From: Rossellomorea vietnamensis
Lineage (GTDB): Bacteria > Bacillota > Bacilli > Bacillales > Bacillaceae_B
Assembly (NCBI RefSeq): GCF_001305855.1
Contig: NZ_LIXZ01000002.1
Span: 124,001 to 188,000 of the forward strand
Reading direction: 5' to 3'
Length of the DNA stretch: 64,000 nt
A model generated the notes under the pieces. That model was not told where the DNA came from, searched no databases, and worked only from the letters and a program-made list of their open reading frames with translations. Below are positions 56,469 to 64,000 of the stretch, one piece after another. The first letter of the stretch is position 1, and each line of letters starts with the position of its first letter. Made by a program: the position numbers and the translations under genes.

Positions 56469-56543
56469 GAGGGACGGACCTCCCACGGAAACATTATGGT
56501 AAACTGCAATGACCATTTGGAGGTCCGTCCCTCTTCTTTTTTT
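56469..56543 (+). repeat. 15-bp-stem hairpin element directly after thrS, with T run on the plus strand
   Basis: A perfect 15-bp stem GAGGGACGGACCTCC (56469-56483) with GGAGGTCCGTCCCTC (56519-56533). The 35-base loop contains ATGGT/ACCAT pairs. A T-rich run follows on the plus strand only, up to the thrS stop codon. As a thrS terminator it would be in the wrong orientation (minus strand continues CCCCAATG). It may be a small palindromic repeat. Confidence 0.7.
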
Positions 56544-58473
56544 AGCGATTTGCTTCTTTTGTGATGTGGTTGATGAATTCGTCAAGGGAGATGGTTTCGG
56601 ATTTCTGTTCTCCGTATTTACGGACGTTGACGGCCGTTTCCTTGATTTCATTATCTCCCACTACAAGCATGAAAGGGACTTTGCTCATCTGCGCTTCACG
56701 GATCTTGTAGCCGATTTTCTCATTACGGTCATCGATATCGACACGAAGCCCTTCAGCCTGAAGCTTTTCCTTCACTTCTTTCGCGTAGTCGAAGTGGACA
56801 TCCGGAGAAACCGGGATCACTTGAACCTGCGTTGGAGCAAGCCATGTTGGGAATGCCCCTTTGTATTCCTCGATCAGGAAGGCAACGAAGCGTTCCATAG
56901 TGGATACGACCCCACGGTGGATCACGACAGGGCGGTGCTGCTTCCCGTCTTCCCCTACGTATGTTAAGTCAAAGCGCTCAGGCAATAAGAAGTCCAGTTG
57001 AACAGTGGATAATGTTTCTTCCTTGCCAAGGGCAGTTTTCACTTGAACATCCAGTTTAGGGCCGTAGAATGCCGCTTCTCCTTCTGCTTCGAAATACTCG
57101 ACATCCAGTTCATCCATCGCTTCCTTGATCATGCCTTGTGCACGGTTCCACATCTCATCATCATCAAAGTACTTCTCGGTATCTTCAGGATCACGATAAG
57201 AAAGACGGAACGAATAGTCATTCAGATCAAAGTCTTTGTATACTTCCTGCACGAGGCGCACGACACGCTTGAATTCTTCCTTGATTTGATCCGGTCGCAC
57301 GAAGATATGGGCATCATTCAGAGTCATCCCGCGGACACGCTGAAGTCCTGACAGGGCACCTGATAGCTCGTAACGGTGCATCGTACCAAGCTCGGCGATA
57401 CGGATCGGAAGCTCACGGTAGCTGTGGATGCCGTTTTTGTAAATCATCATATGATGCGGACAGTTCATCGGGCGAAGGACAAGATCTTCATTATCCATTT
57501 CCATGACCGGGAACATGTTATCCTGATAGTGATCCCAGTGACCGCTTGTTTTGTACAGCTCAACGCTTCCCATGATCGGAGTGTAGACATGGTCATAACC
57601 TAAGCGCTCTTCTTTATCGACGATATATCGCTCGATGATGCGTCGGATCGTCGCACCTTTCGGCAGCCACATCGGAAGACCCTGTCCAACTTTTTGCGAG
57701 TTCATGAATAAATTCAATTCTTTCCCGATCTTACGGTGATCACGCTCTTTCGCTTCTTCTAAAAGGCGAAGATGCTCCTCAAGGTCTTCCTTCTTGAAGA
57801 ACGCAGTACCATAAATCCGTTGAAGCATTTTGTTGTCGCTGTTTCCACGCCAGTAGGCACCGGCAATGCTTAACAGCTTGAATTCCTTGATCTTATTTGT
57901 TGAGGGGATGTGGACCCCGCGGCAAAGGTCGAAGAATTCCCCTTGCTCGTAAATGGAAACCTGTTCCCCTTCAGGAATGGCTTCAAGCAGTTCAAGCTTG
58001 TACTCGTCACCGATTTCTTCATACATTTTCTGCGCTTCATCGCGGCTTACTTCTTTACGTACCACTTCCAGGTTTTCTCCTGTGATCTTCTTCATTTCCT
58101 TCTCGATCACCGCAAGATCCTCCGGAGTGAATGTATGCTCTGAATCGATATCGTAATAGAATCCGCCTTCGATGACCGGACCGATCCCCAGCTTCGTTTC
58201 AGGATATAAACGTTTGATGGCCTGTGCCATCAAGTGGGCCGTACTGTGACGAAGGACTTCAAGGGCATCCGCTGAAGGTGCCGTAACAATTTCAATCGCT
58301 CCATCTTCCTGAATCCCTGTCCGCAGGTCGATCATTCCTCCATTTATTTTTCCAGCGAGCGCCTTCTTCTTCAGTCCGGGACTGATGGACGCTGCGATTT
58401 CTTCTGTCGTCGTCCCTTTAGGAAACTCCTTGACATTTCCATCCGGGAACTGCATCTTCACTACTTCTGACAT
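56542..58473 (-). CDS. thrS: Threonyl-tRNA synthetase
   Basis: A 643-residue class II synthetase. It has an N-terminal TGS domain (residues 1-63), the second additional domain with editing motif [16 protein letters not shown] and [15 protein letters not shown], and the catalytic core with [13 protein letters not shown] (zinc-binding Cys), RMTL..DAHIF and the class II motif 3 [14 protein letters not shown]. The C-terminal anticodon domain starts near [15 protein letters not shown]. Start ATG with AAGGAG upstream. The leader contains a Thr T-box. Confidence 0.97.
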   Translation of the reverse strand: MSEVVKMQFPDGNVKEFPKGTTTEEIAASISPGLKKKALAGKINGGMIDLRTGIQEDGAIEIVTAPSADALEVLRHSTAHLMAQAIKRLYPETKLGIGPVIEGGFYYDIDSEHTFTPEDLAVIEKEMKKITGENLEVVRKEVSRDEAQKMYEEIGDEYKLELLEAIPEGEQVSIYEQGEFFDLCRGVHIPSTNKIKEFKLLSIAGAYWRGNSDNKMLQRIYGTAFFKKEDLEEHLRLLEEAKERDHRKIGKELNLFMNSQKVGQGLPMWLPKGATIRRIIERYIVDKEERLGYDHVYTPIMGSVELYKTSGHWDHYQDNMFPVMEMDNEDLVLRPMNCPHHMMIYKNGIHSYRELPIRIAELGTMHRYELSGALSGLQRVRGMTLNDAHIFVRPDQIKEEFKRVVRLVQEVYKDFDLNDYSFRLSYRDPEDTEKYFDDDEMWNRAQGMIKEAMDELDVEYFEAEGEAAFYGPKLDVQVKTALGKEETLSTVQLDFLLPERFDLTYVGEDGKQHRPVVIHRGVVSTMERFVAFLIEEYKGAFPTWLAPTQVQVIPVSPDVHFDYAKEVKEKLQAEGLRVDIDDRNEKIGYKIREAQMSKVPFMLVVGDNEIKETAVNVRKYGEQKSETISLDEFINHITKEANR

Positions 58474-58509
58474 GTGATTTCACTCCTTAAAATATCTTTA
58501 TAAAACATA

Positions 58510-58770
58510 AAAAACCCCGCCCCTTCACGTTTGAAGGGACGAGGTTAATAAATACACTCGTGGTTCCACCCAACTTCTCATCGTCTCAGTTTCTGACAAT
58601 GACTTCATTGAAAACGAATAACGACATTTAGCCGTCAATCAATACTGTGAACCGTCATAAGGTTCCGTTCATGATTGAAGTTCCGAGGTGGTAAATATCA
58701 CTACCGAATTAGGAAGCTTGCAGCCAAATGACTTCCCTCTCTGTGAATGAATAGGAATATTGTTGTCCTC
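58510..58770 (-). ncRNA. T-box leader of thrS (tRNA-Thr sensing)
   Basis: The conserved T-box GGGTGGAACCACGAG lies on the minus strand at about 58557-58571, followed by the terminator AACCTCGTCCCTTC with GAAGGGGCGGGGTT and a T run (58511-58546). The stem I region contains AGAGAGGGAAGTC, GGCTGCAAGC and, in its 3' arm, GATATTTACCACC with ACC as likely threonine specifier. Confidence 0.93.
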
Positions 58771-58836
58771 ATCATAACCTTTATTTATTGACTTATTATG
58801 TAGGTATTATAATCGGTTATGTTTTGAAAAGCAAGC

Positions 58837-59703
58837 CTATTCATTCGCAATATCCCATGAAGGATAAAGGAGCGTATCGGGAAAATAACTCAACGGCAGG
58901 AGATCGATCCGTTCTTCAAAAATATTCTGAAGCGTCCTGATCAATTGATGATCACCATTTCCATAGATGAGGATCTTTTCAGGGGCCAGTGACAATAACG
59001 GGGCAATGGTGAGTGAATCCACATATAAGGGGTGATTGGTGAGCAGCCGTTTATCGATCGCCTTCGTCAACTCCTGCCGTGTCACTTCTTTCATGTCTTC
59101 ATCAAAGAAACGAAAGCCGTAACCCGTCGAGTAAAGATGAACCGTGCGCATTTTCTGTTCCCTTGATGAGAGATATTCCCTGAGCATATGCAGAAACATC
59201 TGATATTCCTGTTCCATCTTATATTCATCTATAGCCAGATCCAGCATCAGCAAGAGCCTCTCCTGAAGCTTTTTCAACCTGAACTTACTGAACGAGTCGA
59301 ATGAAATGGGGGCCTTCCCTTCCACCAGCAGCTCAAGGCCCGCATGTACGTATTCAGCCTCGTCCCATTCACCGATCAGCTCCATCAACTCCGGCCGTTC
59401 CCCCATCCTCATCTCTGATACGATTTCTAATATTTGATTGATCTCATCACTATCTTCATACAAATAATTTTCTCTCAAGGCTGATTCGGACCAGTCCATG
59501 CATTTATCATTCATGACGAATTTGGAAACCCCGTTGAAAAGCTTTTCCCGCTCCTTGAAGAAGGGGGAAACCTCTATCGTCAGATTATAGTGAGTTGTAT
59601 GTTGAAAGAGCGTTTCATGAAACCATGATTGGATGAACTCTTTATTGAGGTATTCTTGAAGCTTTACCGCATCATTTTTTTGCTTGAAAATAAATTCAAT
59701 CAA
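58837..59703 (-). CDS. ytxC: Sporulation protein YtxC family
   Basis: A 288-residue cytoplasmic protein of the YtxC family, found in spore formers next to thrS and dnaI. It has no catalytic motif I can name. Conserved stretches are IPYEDSDEIN-like acidic helices, FRLKKLQERLLLMLDLAIDEYKMEQEYQMFLHMLREYL and a C-terminal LAPEKILIYGNGDHQLIRTLQNIF. The TTG start at 59701-59703 (MIEFIFKQ) has GGAGG nine bases upstream and matches the family N-terminus; the frame to 59727 lacks such support. The role is unknown. Confidence 0.85.
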   Translation of the reverse strand: MIEFIFKQKNDAVKLQEYLNKEFIQSWFHETLFQHTTHYNLTIEVSPFFKEREKLFNGVSKFVMNDKCMDWSESALRENYLYEDSDEINQILEIVSEMRMGERPELMELIGEWDEAEYVHAGLELLVEGKAPISFDSFSKFRLKKLQERLLLMLDLAIDEYKMEQEYQMFLHMLREYLSSREQKMRTVHLYSTGYGFRFFDEDMKEVTRQELTKAIDKRLLTNHPLYVDSLTIAPLLSLAPEKILIYGNGDHQLIRTLQNIFEERIDLLPLSYFPDTLLYPSWDIANE

Positions 59704-59798
59704 ACTTTCTCGCCTCCTTAAACCCAATTCCCTGATTTATATATATGGGAGGCTTGTATAAATTAGAAGTTGCTGATGGAAATTCTTTTGGATGATCA

Positions 59799-59834
59799 AA
59801 AAAAAGAAAGGGAACCGCAAGCGATTCCCTTTCC
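59799..59834 (-). terminator. Rho-independent terminator after dnaI
   Basis: Stem GGAAAGGGAATCGC with GCGGTTCCCTTTC around a short TT loop, followed by TTTTTTTTGATC on the minus strand. Confidence 0.92.
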
Positions 59835-59840
59835 ATCAAA

Positions 59841-60773
59841 CTATTCCCTTCGATTCCGCCCGTCAATCAACACAGGCTTGGATAAATATTTAATCCGCTC
59901 CATGATCCGGGCTGCCTTCAATTTCTCTTCTTCTCCCCGCTGACTGTACGTCAAATGGTGGGTCAGTTCGTTGAAGTTGAAGTTGGAGGTGAAGAATGTC
60001 GGCAGATTCTCAAGCATCCGGTACTGGAGGATCGTGCCGAGGATTTCGTCCCTTCCCCAGCTCGACATCGTTTCTGCTCCGATGTCATCAAGCATGAGGA
60101 TCGGCGCCGATTTCACCATCTCCAGCTTTTCATTAACCGAATTATCGCCGAGTGACTGCTTGATTTCCCTGAAGAACTCCGGTACATACACAATCAAAGA
60201 GCCGATTTTTTTCTCAGCAAGTTCATTGGCCATGGCCCCTAACAGATAGGACTTTCCGACCCCGAACTTCCCGTAAAAATAGAGGCCTTTCATTTTGGTT
60301 CCTTCTGTATAGGTCTCTACGAAATTCTTCGCAAGACGCACTGCTTCAAGACGGCTCTTCGAATCAAGATCCAGCGTCTGGAACGAGGCCTGTAAAATAT
60401 CCTTTGGTACGTAAAGACTTTTGATGAGACGCTGGGCACTCGTTCTTTCATCATGGATGACCTTCCGCGGGCAGCGGTGATAATCGATATCGATGGTGTT
60501 ACCCCTGATGACTAAATGGGGATCATACCCTTCCATCATATTCTTACATTCCTGCAGTGATGGGCAGTAACGGCATTCCTTGCTTTGAGAAATGTACTCA
60601 TACAGCTTCATCAGGCTCTCGTTGACCATTTCACCTGTTACACGGCCTTCATTCCTGCGGATAAAATCTTTTACATCATTGTTTTCGAGGATCTCTTTTT
60701 TCATTTGTTCATATCGCTGTTGAAATGACCCGGAAGTCGCAAGTCTTTTTAGGGTGTTATTGATTTTCTCCAC
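59841..60773 (-). CDS. dnaI: Primosomal protein DnaI, helicase loader
   Basis: A 310-residue AAA+ loader that places the replicative helicase on DNA with DnaB and DnaD. The N-terminal helicase-binding domain contains a zinc-site candidate CRYCPSLQEC with a later HRCPRK. The ATPase has YGKFGVGKSYLLGAMANEL (Walker A), LMLDDIGAE (Walker B) and TSNF (sensor I). The GTG start at 60771-60773 (MEKINNTLKRLATSG) has AGGTGA upstream and aligns end to end with B. subtilis DnaI; a GTG at 60785 directly after the dnaB stop has poor spacing. Operon nrdR-dnaB-dnaI. Confidence 0.95.
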   Translation of the reverse strand: MEKINNTLKRLATSGSFQQRYEQMKKEILENNDVKDFIRRNEGRVTGEMVNESLMKLYEYISQSKECRYCPSLQECKNMMEGYDPHLVIRGNTIDIDYHRCPRKVIHDERTSAQRLIKSLYVPKDILQASFQTLDLDSKSRLEAVRLAKNFVETYTEGTKMKGLYFYGKFGVGKSYLLGAMANELAEKKIGSLIVYVPEFFREIKQSLGDNSVNEKLEMVKSAPILMLDDIGAETMSSWGRDEILGTILQYRMLENLPTFFTSNFNFNELTHHLTYSQRGEEEKLKAARIMERIKYLSKPVLIDGRNRRE

Positions 60774-60785
60774 GGTTTTGTTCAC

Positions 60786-62174
60786 CTACTTCCGAAAATT
60801 TTTAAGCTCTTCTTCGAGTTTCTTCTTTTCTGCTTCGAAGTCGTATCCTTCCACGGTGGTTTCGGATTCTTCCGCCGTCTCGTCTTCCTTGAACCAGTCC
60901 GGAAGCTTCTCTGTGCGGATCGGTTTTCTCCGCCTGTTCGATTTCGTATCCTTCTTGCCTTCAGCCCACTCAAGATACTGCTTGTGTTCATTCTTCGCAA
61001 GAATCATCGCTTCACTTGCCGACGTCACTTTTTTCCTGGACCAGTGTGAGGCGATCTTCTCCATATAACCCTTCGTGAGCTTCATGTCTGTTTTTAACAG
61101 CACATATTGGATCAGCACATTCATCACGCCGATCGGCAGCTTCTGTGACATGAGCACTTCCTCAACGGCTTGAAGATCAGCCTTGGAAGGAGAACCTCCA
61201 TTGGATATATCTGATAATACGTCCTTCGGTGAGGTCGTTTCCAGGTATTCGATGAGCTCTTCCTCCTGTGAAAGTGGTTTGTCTCGTTCTACAGGCTTCT
61301 TCGTTTCCACTCTCGTCGTCAAGTCAGGCAGTTGATCGCCCGTTTGCATACCATACCAGTCACGAGCCGTTTTACGCAGCAATTCGATATCAATCGTATC
61401 ATCCGCATCCAGTGAGCTTAAGACAATATTCTTCATTTGAAGAGGATCGATCCCGTACAGATAGCTCAGCTTCAATACCGTTTCCTTCACTTTCGGAGTA
61501 AAGGCTTTACGCGGGACCATGGATTCCGATAACCCGGCCAGCAGCAGAGAAAAATCAAAATCGATTTCGTCCAGTGCCAGTCCATCATTCTTGCCGTATT
61601 TCATATATTGTTCACCTGAACCGGTTTCCGAATCCACATTCGCGTCATGATGAAGGAAATTAATTGGTTCAGACGTGAAGACATCCTGAAACGAACGGGT
61701 AATGTCGGTGTACTGACTTTTATCAGCTGACACGTCCGTAAAGAATTTCTTCAAACGCAAATAGTGGGTCCGGCCGATCTTACGGTACAAATACACATTC
61801 AGCATTCCATCATGAAAGAATTCCTGAGGGGAGAGGGGCGGCTGCAGTTCATAAAGAAAACGGCGGTCTTCATCATCCCTTTTTTCATAAACCTTCAATA
61901 ATCCGATTCCTTCAAGCTTCATCCTTGCCTCGTATACGTCCTGAAGATTGACGGACAGGACGTTCATCAAATGATAATGGGTCGAATCCGTCGACCAGAG
62001 CCGATTTTCCTCCACTTCTCCCCATAGACTCATATAAAGACTGTAGCAAACGGAACCGATTAAAGGCTGGTATAGAAACGTAATGATTTTCCGGTCATAT
62101 TCCTGAAGCATCCCATGTGTCCCTACCGTGTAGTGATCGATTGGCTGTATTTCATTCCAATGCTTCTTCATCAT
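60786..62174 (-). CDS. dnaB: Replication initiation and membrane attachment protein DnaB
   Basis: A 462-residue Bacillus-type DnaB, which is not the helicase. It acts with DnaD and DnaI at oriC and in restart at PriA-bound forks. The N-terminal winged-helix region has LYQPLIGSVCYSLYMSLWGEVE. Two DnaB/DnaD DDBH2-type regions follow, the second being FLYELQ...ILAKNEHKQYLEWAEGK. The charged C-terminus ends in a Glu/Lys-rich helix. It stops 12 bases before the chosen dnaI start and begins 67 bases after nrdR. Confidence 0.93.
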   Translation of the reverse strand: MMKKHWNEIQPIDHYTVGTHGMLQEYDRKIITFLYQPLIGSVCYSLYMSLWGEVEENRLWSTDSTHYHLMNVLSVNLQDVYEARMKLEGIGLLKVYEKRDDEDRRFLYELQPPLSPQEFFHDGMLNVYLYRKIGRTHYLRLKKFFTDVSADKSQYTDITRSFQDVFTSEPINFLHHDANVDSETGSGEQYMKYGKNDGLALDEIDFDFSLLLAGLSESMVPRKAFTPKVKETVLKLSYLYGIDPLQMKNIVLSSLDADDTIDIELLRKTARDWYGMQTGDQLPDLTTRVETKKPVERDKPLSQEEELIEYLETTSPKDVLSDISNGGSPSKADLQAVEEVLMSQKLPIGVMNVLIQYVLLKTDMKLTKGYMEKIASHWSRKKVTSASEAMILAKNEHKQYLEWAEGKKDTKSNRRRKPIRTEKLPDWFKEDETAEESETTVEGYDFEAEKKKLEEELKNFRK

Positions 62175-62241
62175 AGTTGGATTCTACCTTTCAATAAATA
62201 AAGAGAAAAGAGCCAAAGAATTCCATCTTCAGCTCATTCTT

Positions 62242-62697
62242 CTACTCTTTTTTTATTAATTCTTTTAATTCGTCTATAAATACATTAATATCCTTAAATT
62301 GTCGATATACGGATGCAAAACGGACATATGCCACTTCATCAACTTTCGCAAGGTGATCCATGACCATCTCACCGATCTTCACAGATTCCACTTCAGAGGC
62401 ACCTTGATTCCGCAGGTCCTTTTCAATATCTGTTGAGATCTTTTCTAATCTTTCAAGAGGTACCGGGCGCTTCTCACAGGCCTTGATCAGTCCCCTCAGA
62501 ATCTTCTCTCGACTAAACTCTTCTCTAACCCCTTCTTTTTTCACCACAATTAAAGGAAGCTCTTCAACCTTCTCAAAGGTCGTGAAGCGAAACGTACATT
62601 CTTCACATTCTCTTCTTCTCCTGATGGATCGTCCTTCATCAGCAGGTCGTGAGTCCACCACTCGGGTACCATTATGCTGGCAAGACGGGCATTTCAT
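62242..62697 (-). CDS. nrdR: Transcriptional repressor NrdR
   Basis: A 151-residue ATP/dATP-sensing repressor of ribonucleotide reductase genes. The N-terminal zinc ribbon has MKCPSC (C3, C6) and CEEC (C31, C34). The ATP-cone spans about 45-135 ([24 protein letters not shown]). The start at 62695-62697 is at the conserved MKCPSC; the longer frame to 62760 is not family-like. It lies upstream of dnaB, as in B. subtilis (ytcG). Confidence 0.96.
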   Translation of the reverse strand: MKCPSCQHNGTRVVDSRPADEGRSIRRRRECEECTFRFTTFEKVEELPLIVVKKEGVREEFSREKILRGLIKACEKRPVPLERLEKISTDIEKDLRNQGASEVESVKIGEMVMDHLAKVDEVAYVRFASVYRQFKDINVFIDELKELIKKE

Positions 62698-62779
62698 AAT
62701 ATCAGCTCCGTTATTACATACTATTACCTTCATCATATAAAAAAGCTGTGACTTACACAAGCTTCTCTCGGATTTACCG

Positions 62780-63160
62780 TTATTTCACTTTTTTCAATTC
62801 GCTATCAAGTTGGTGATAATAATGATTGATCTGGGCTTTTAAAACGGTATATGTACCAAAGATCTTTCCTTTATCCGCACTGATCTTGAAATCGACTGCC
62901 GTTTCAAGCGGGCGCACCGTAATGACCGTGGCAACGATAAACAATTGAGGCGTCCCGTTTTTACGGACCGTGATTTCCCCTCTGTCCTTGGACTGGGAGA
63001 TGACCTCATATTCTGACGATGAGAATAATCCAAGCACTGCACTAAATGTACCTTGATGCATGGATTTATAATAGCGGGATTGCAGTTCCTTATCTTCATG
63101 CTGATCGGATGTCTCACACTCCGATTGAAATCGCTTTAACAGGGTACGTATTCCACTCAT
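62780..63160 (-). CDS. Conserved small Bacillales protein, unknown function
   Basis: A 126-residue soluble protein. No signal peptide or membrane helix is seen. The central and C-terminal part ([17 protein letters not shown]-like strands, then [20 protein letters not shown] and [27 protein letters not shown]) suggests a beta-rich domain with a terminal helix, similar in layout to small lipid- or START-like folds, but this is only a visual impression. The start is ATG behind AAAGGGAGG. It lies between speD and nrdR, a place taken by other genes in B. subtilis. Confidence 0.75.
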   Translation of the reverse strand: MSGIRTLLKRFQSECETSDQHEDKELQSRYYKSMHQGTFSAVLGLFSSSEYEVISQSKDRGEITVRKNGTPQLFIVATVITVRPLETAVDFKISADKGKIFGTYTVLKAQINHYYHQLDSELKKVK

Positions 63161-63245
63161 ATAAAGTTCCTCCCTTTAGTTACCCTTATTTTACACGAAA
63201 AGGCACGATTGAAAAACCCATAAGTAGTACACGTCGGAAAGCACG

Positions 63246-63280
63246 AAAAAAAAGAGATGCATGAAACACGCATCTCTTCT
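63246..63280 (-). terminator. Rho-independent terminator after speD
   Basis: Stem AGAGATGCGTG with CATGCATCTCT and an 8-T tail on the minus strand, 15 bases past the speD stop. Confidence 0.88.
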
Positions 63281-63294
63281 CTAGTTATTATCGA

Positions 63295-63675
63295 TTAAAG
63301 GGCTTGAGCCTGGGACTTCTTCACTTGCACAGGACCCATTCCACGCGGCAATTCAATTGTTTCGCGTGTGTCAGCACCAAGAGCATCTGCAATATATTCA
63401 GCAGCGATATTAGGATCTAAATCACCGCAAGTATATACATCAATACTGGCATAACCATGTTCAGGAAAGCTGTGGATGGTTAAATGTGATTCTGAGATGA
63501 TCACTACACCACTCACACCTTGAGGAGCAAATTTATGAAAAGCCACCTCACGCACTTCTGCACCTGACTTAAGCGCAGCATCTACGAATGTTTTCTCAAT
63601 TCCAACTACATCGTTTAATTTTTCAAAATCGCAACCCCATAATTCAGAGATTACATGACGTCCCATTGTTTCCAT
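63295..63675 (-). CDS. speD: S-adenosylmethionine decarboxylase proenzyme
   Basis: A 126-residue pyruvoyl enzyme making decarboxylated S-adenosylmethionine for spermidine synthesis. Self-cleavage is expected between E62 and S63 in [20 protein letters not shown], turning S63 into the pyruvoyl group. H68 and C83 (VYTCGDL) are the other catalytic residues. The sequence is close to B. subtilis SpeD over its whole length. Start ATG behind GGGGGAAA. Confidence 0.97.
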   Translation of the reverse strand: METMGRHVISELWGCDFEKLNDVVGIEKTFVDAALKSGAEVREVAFHKFAPQGVSGVVIISESHLTIHSFPEHGYASIDVYTCGDLDPNIAAEYIADALGADTRETIELPRGMGPVQVKKSQAQAL

Positions 63676-63963
63676 TTTCGTATTTCCCCCTTTGACATGA
63701 TTTTTGTCGTCAAAATGAACGAATCCTTTGGCAAAATCTTAACTACCACGGGGGAAAGTTAGTCCGAAGAGGTCCTAACCCTTTAAGTAGTTAAATCAGT
63801 ATTCATTTGCTAATAAGAAGTTCACGAAAAATAGTATACTTTGTTTAAAACTCTTTTGCAATAAATTTTTATAATGTTTTTTAACCGTACAAAAAGGAAT
63901 ATCGTTTTCACCTTTTTAATAAAGTGCCTAGTAGATCCCGTTTTCTTCGTTGACCGTTCCTTT
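63676..63963. other. speD upstream region
   Basis: About 290 AT-rich bases without a supported gene. A speD promoter is expected here, but I found no pair of boxes that I trust. Confidence 0.35.
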
Positions 63964-64000
63964 TCGCTGCAGGCACTTGCTTTCCGGCGGGGCGTGAGTT
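63964..64000. repeat. Palindromic Bacillaceae-type dispersed repeat, copy 3 (cut by window edge)
   Basis: CGCTGCAGGCACTTGCTTTC and GCGGGGCGTGAGTT match the left part of copy 1 (3237-3271) with few differences, in the same orientation. The rest lies outside the window. Confidence 0.75.

Overview
The window comes from a Gram-positive endospore former of the family Bacillaceae. It carries gerM, gerE, sspI and ytxC, the succinate dehydrogenase order sdhC-sdhA-sdhB, T-box and lysine-riboswitch leaders, and a gene order that follows the Bacillus subtilis lonA-to-speD region closely. Two tRNA-Arg genes with encoded CCA, many TTG/GTG starts with strong GGAGG sites, and moderate GC agree with this. 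The genus cannot be fixed by eye. Almost every gene lies on the minus strand, so transcription runs right to left. No phage, insertion sequence with a transposase, or CRISPR array was seen.

From left to right: proteolysis and folding (lonA 5' part, lonB, a PP-loop ATPase, clpX, tig); a TPR protein and two tRNA-Arg genes; phosphodiesterase, dITP/XTP pyrophosphatase, rph, gerM, racE, a MarR regulator, gerE, a hot-dog thioesterase and a 5'-nucleotidase; sdhCAB; yslB; lysC with lysine riboswitch; uvrC. Between uvrC and trxA, adjacent in B. subtilis as I recall it, lies an accessory block of about 9 kb (24.2-33.2 kb). It combines Fur-controlled iron genes (a split FTR1/EfeU system and a repeat-containing lipoprotein) with a surface-glycoconjugate set (epimerase, flippase-like protein, membrane phosphodiesterase, family-2 glycosyltransferase, multi-span glycosyltransferase).

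The right half returns to core synteny: trxA, the fatty-acid oxidation group etfA-etfB-fadB-fadR-lcfA, a small membrane peptide plus a DUF350 protein, mutS2, polX, cvpA-like, zapA, rnhC, pheT-pheS with T-box, an rRNA methyltransferase, sspI, an isochorismatase-like hydrolase, an M42 aminopeptidase, an all-alpha dUTPase-like protein, sigma-W-controlled ysdB, a VTT membrane protein, ysdA, the rplT-rpmI-infC operon with L20 leader, thrS with T-box, ytxC, dnaI, dnaB, nrdR, a small conserved protein and speD.

The most unusual sequence features are not protein genes. A 143-bp element between tig and clpX folds into an almost fully paired four-way junction. A 22-bp perfect palindrome of FadR-operator type sits just downstream of the -10 box of the thioesterase gene. 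There are two families of dispersed palindromic elements, and an unannotated 27-residue membrane peptide gene follows the DUF350 gene.
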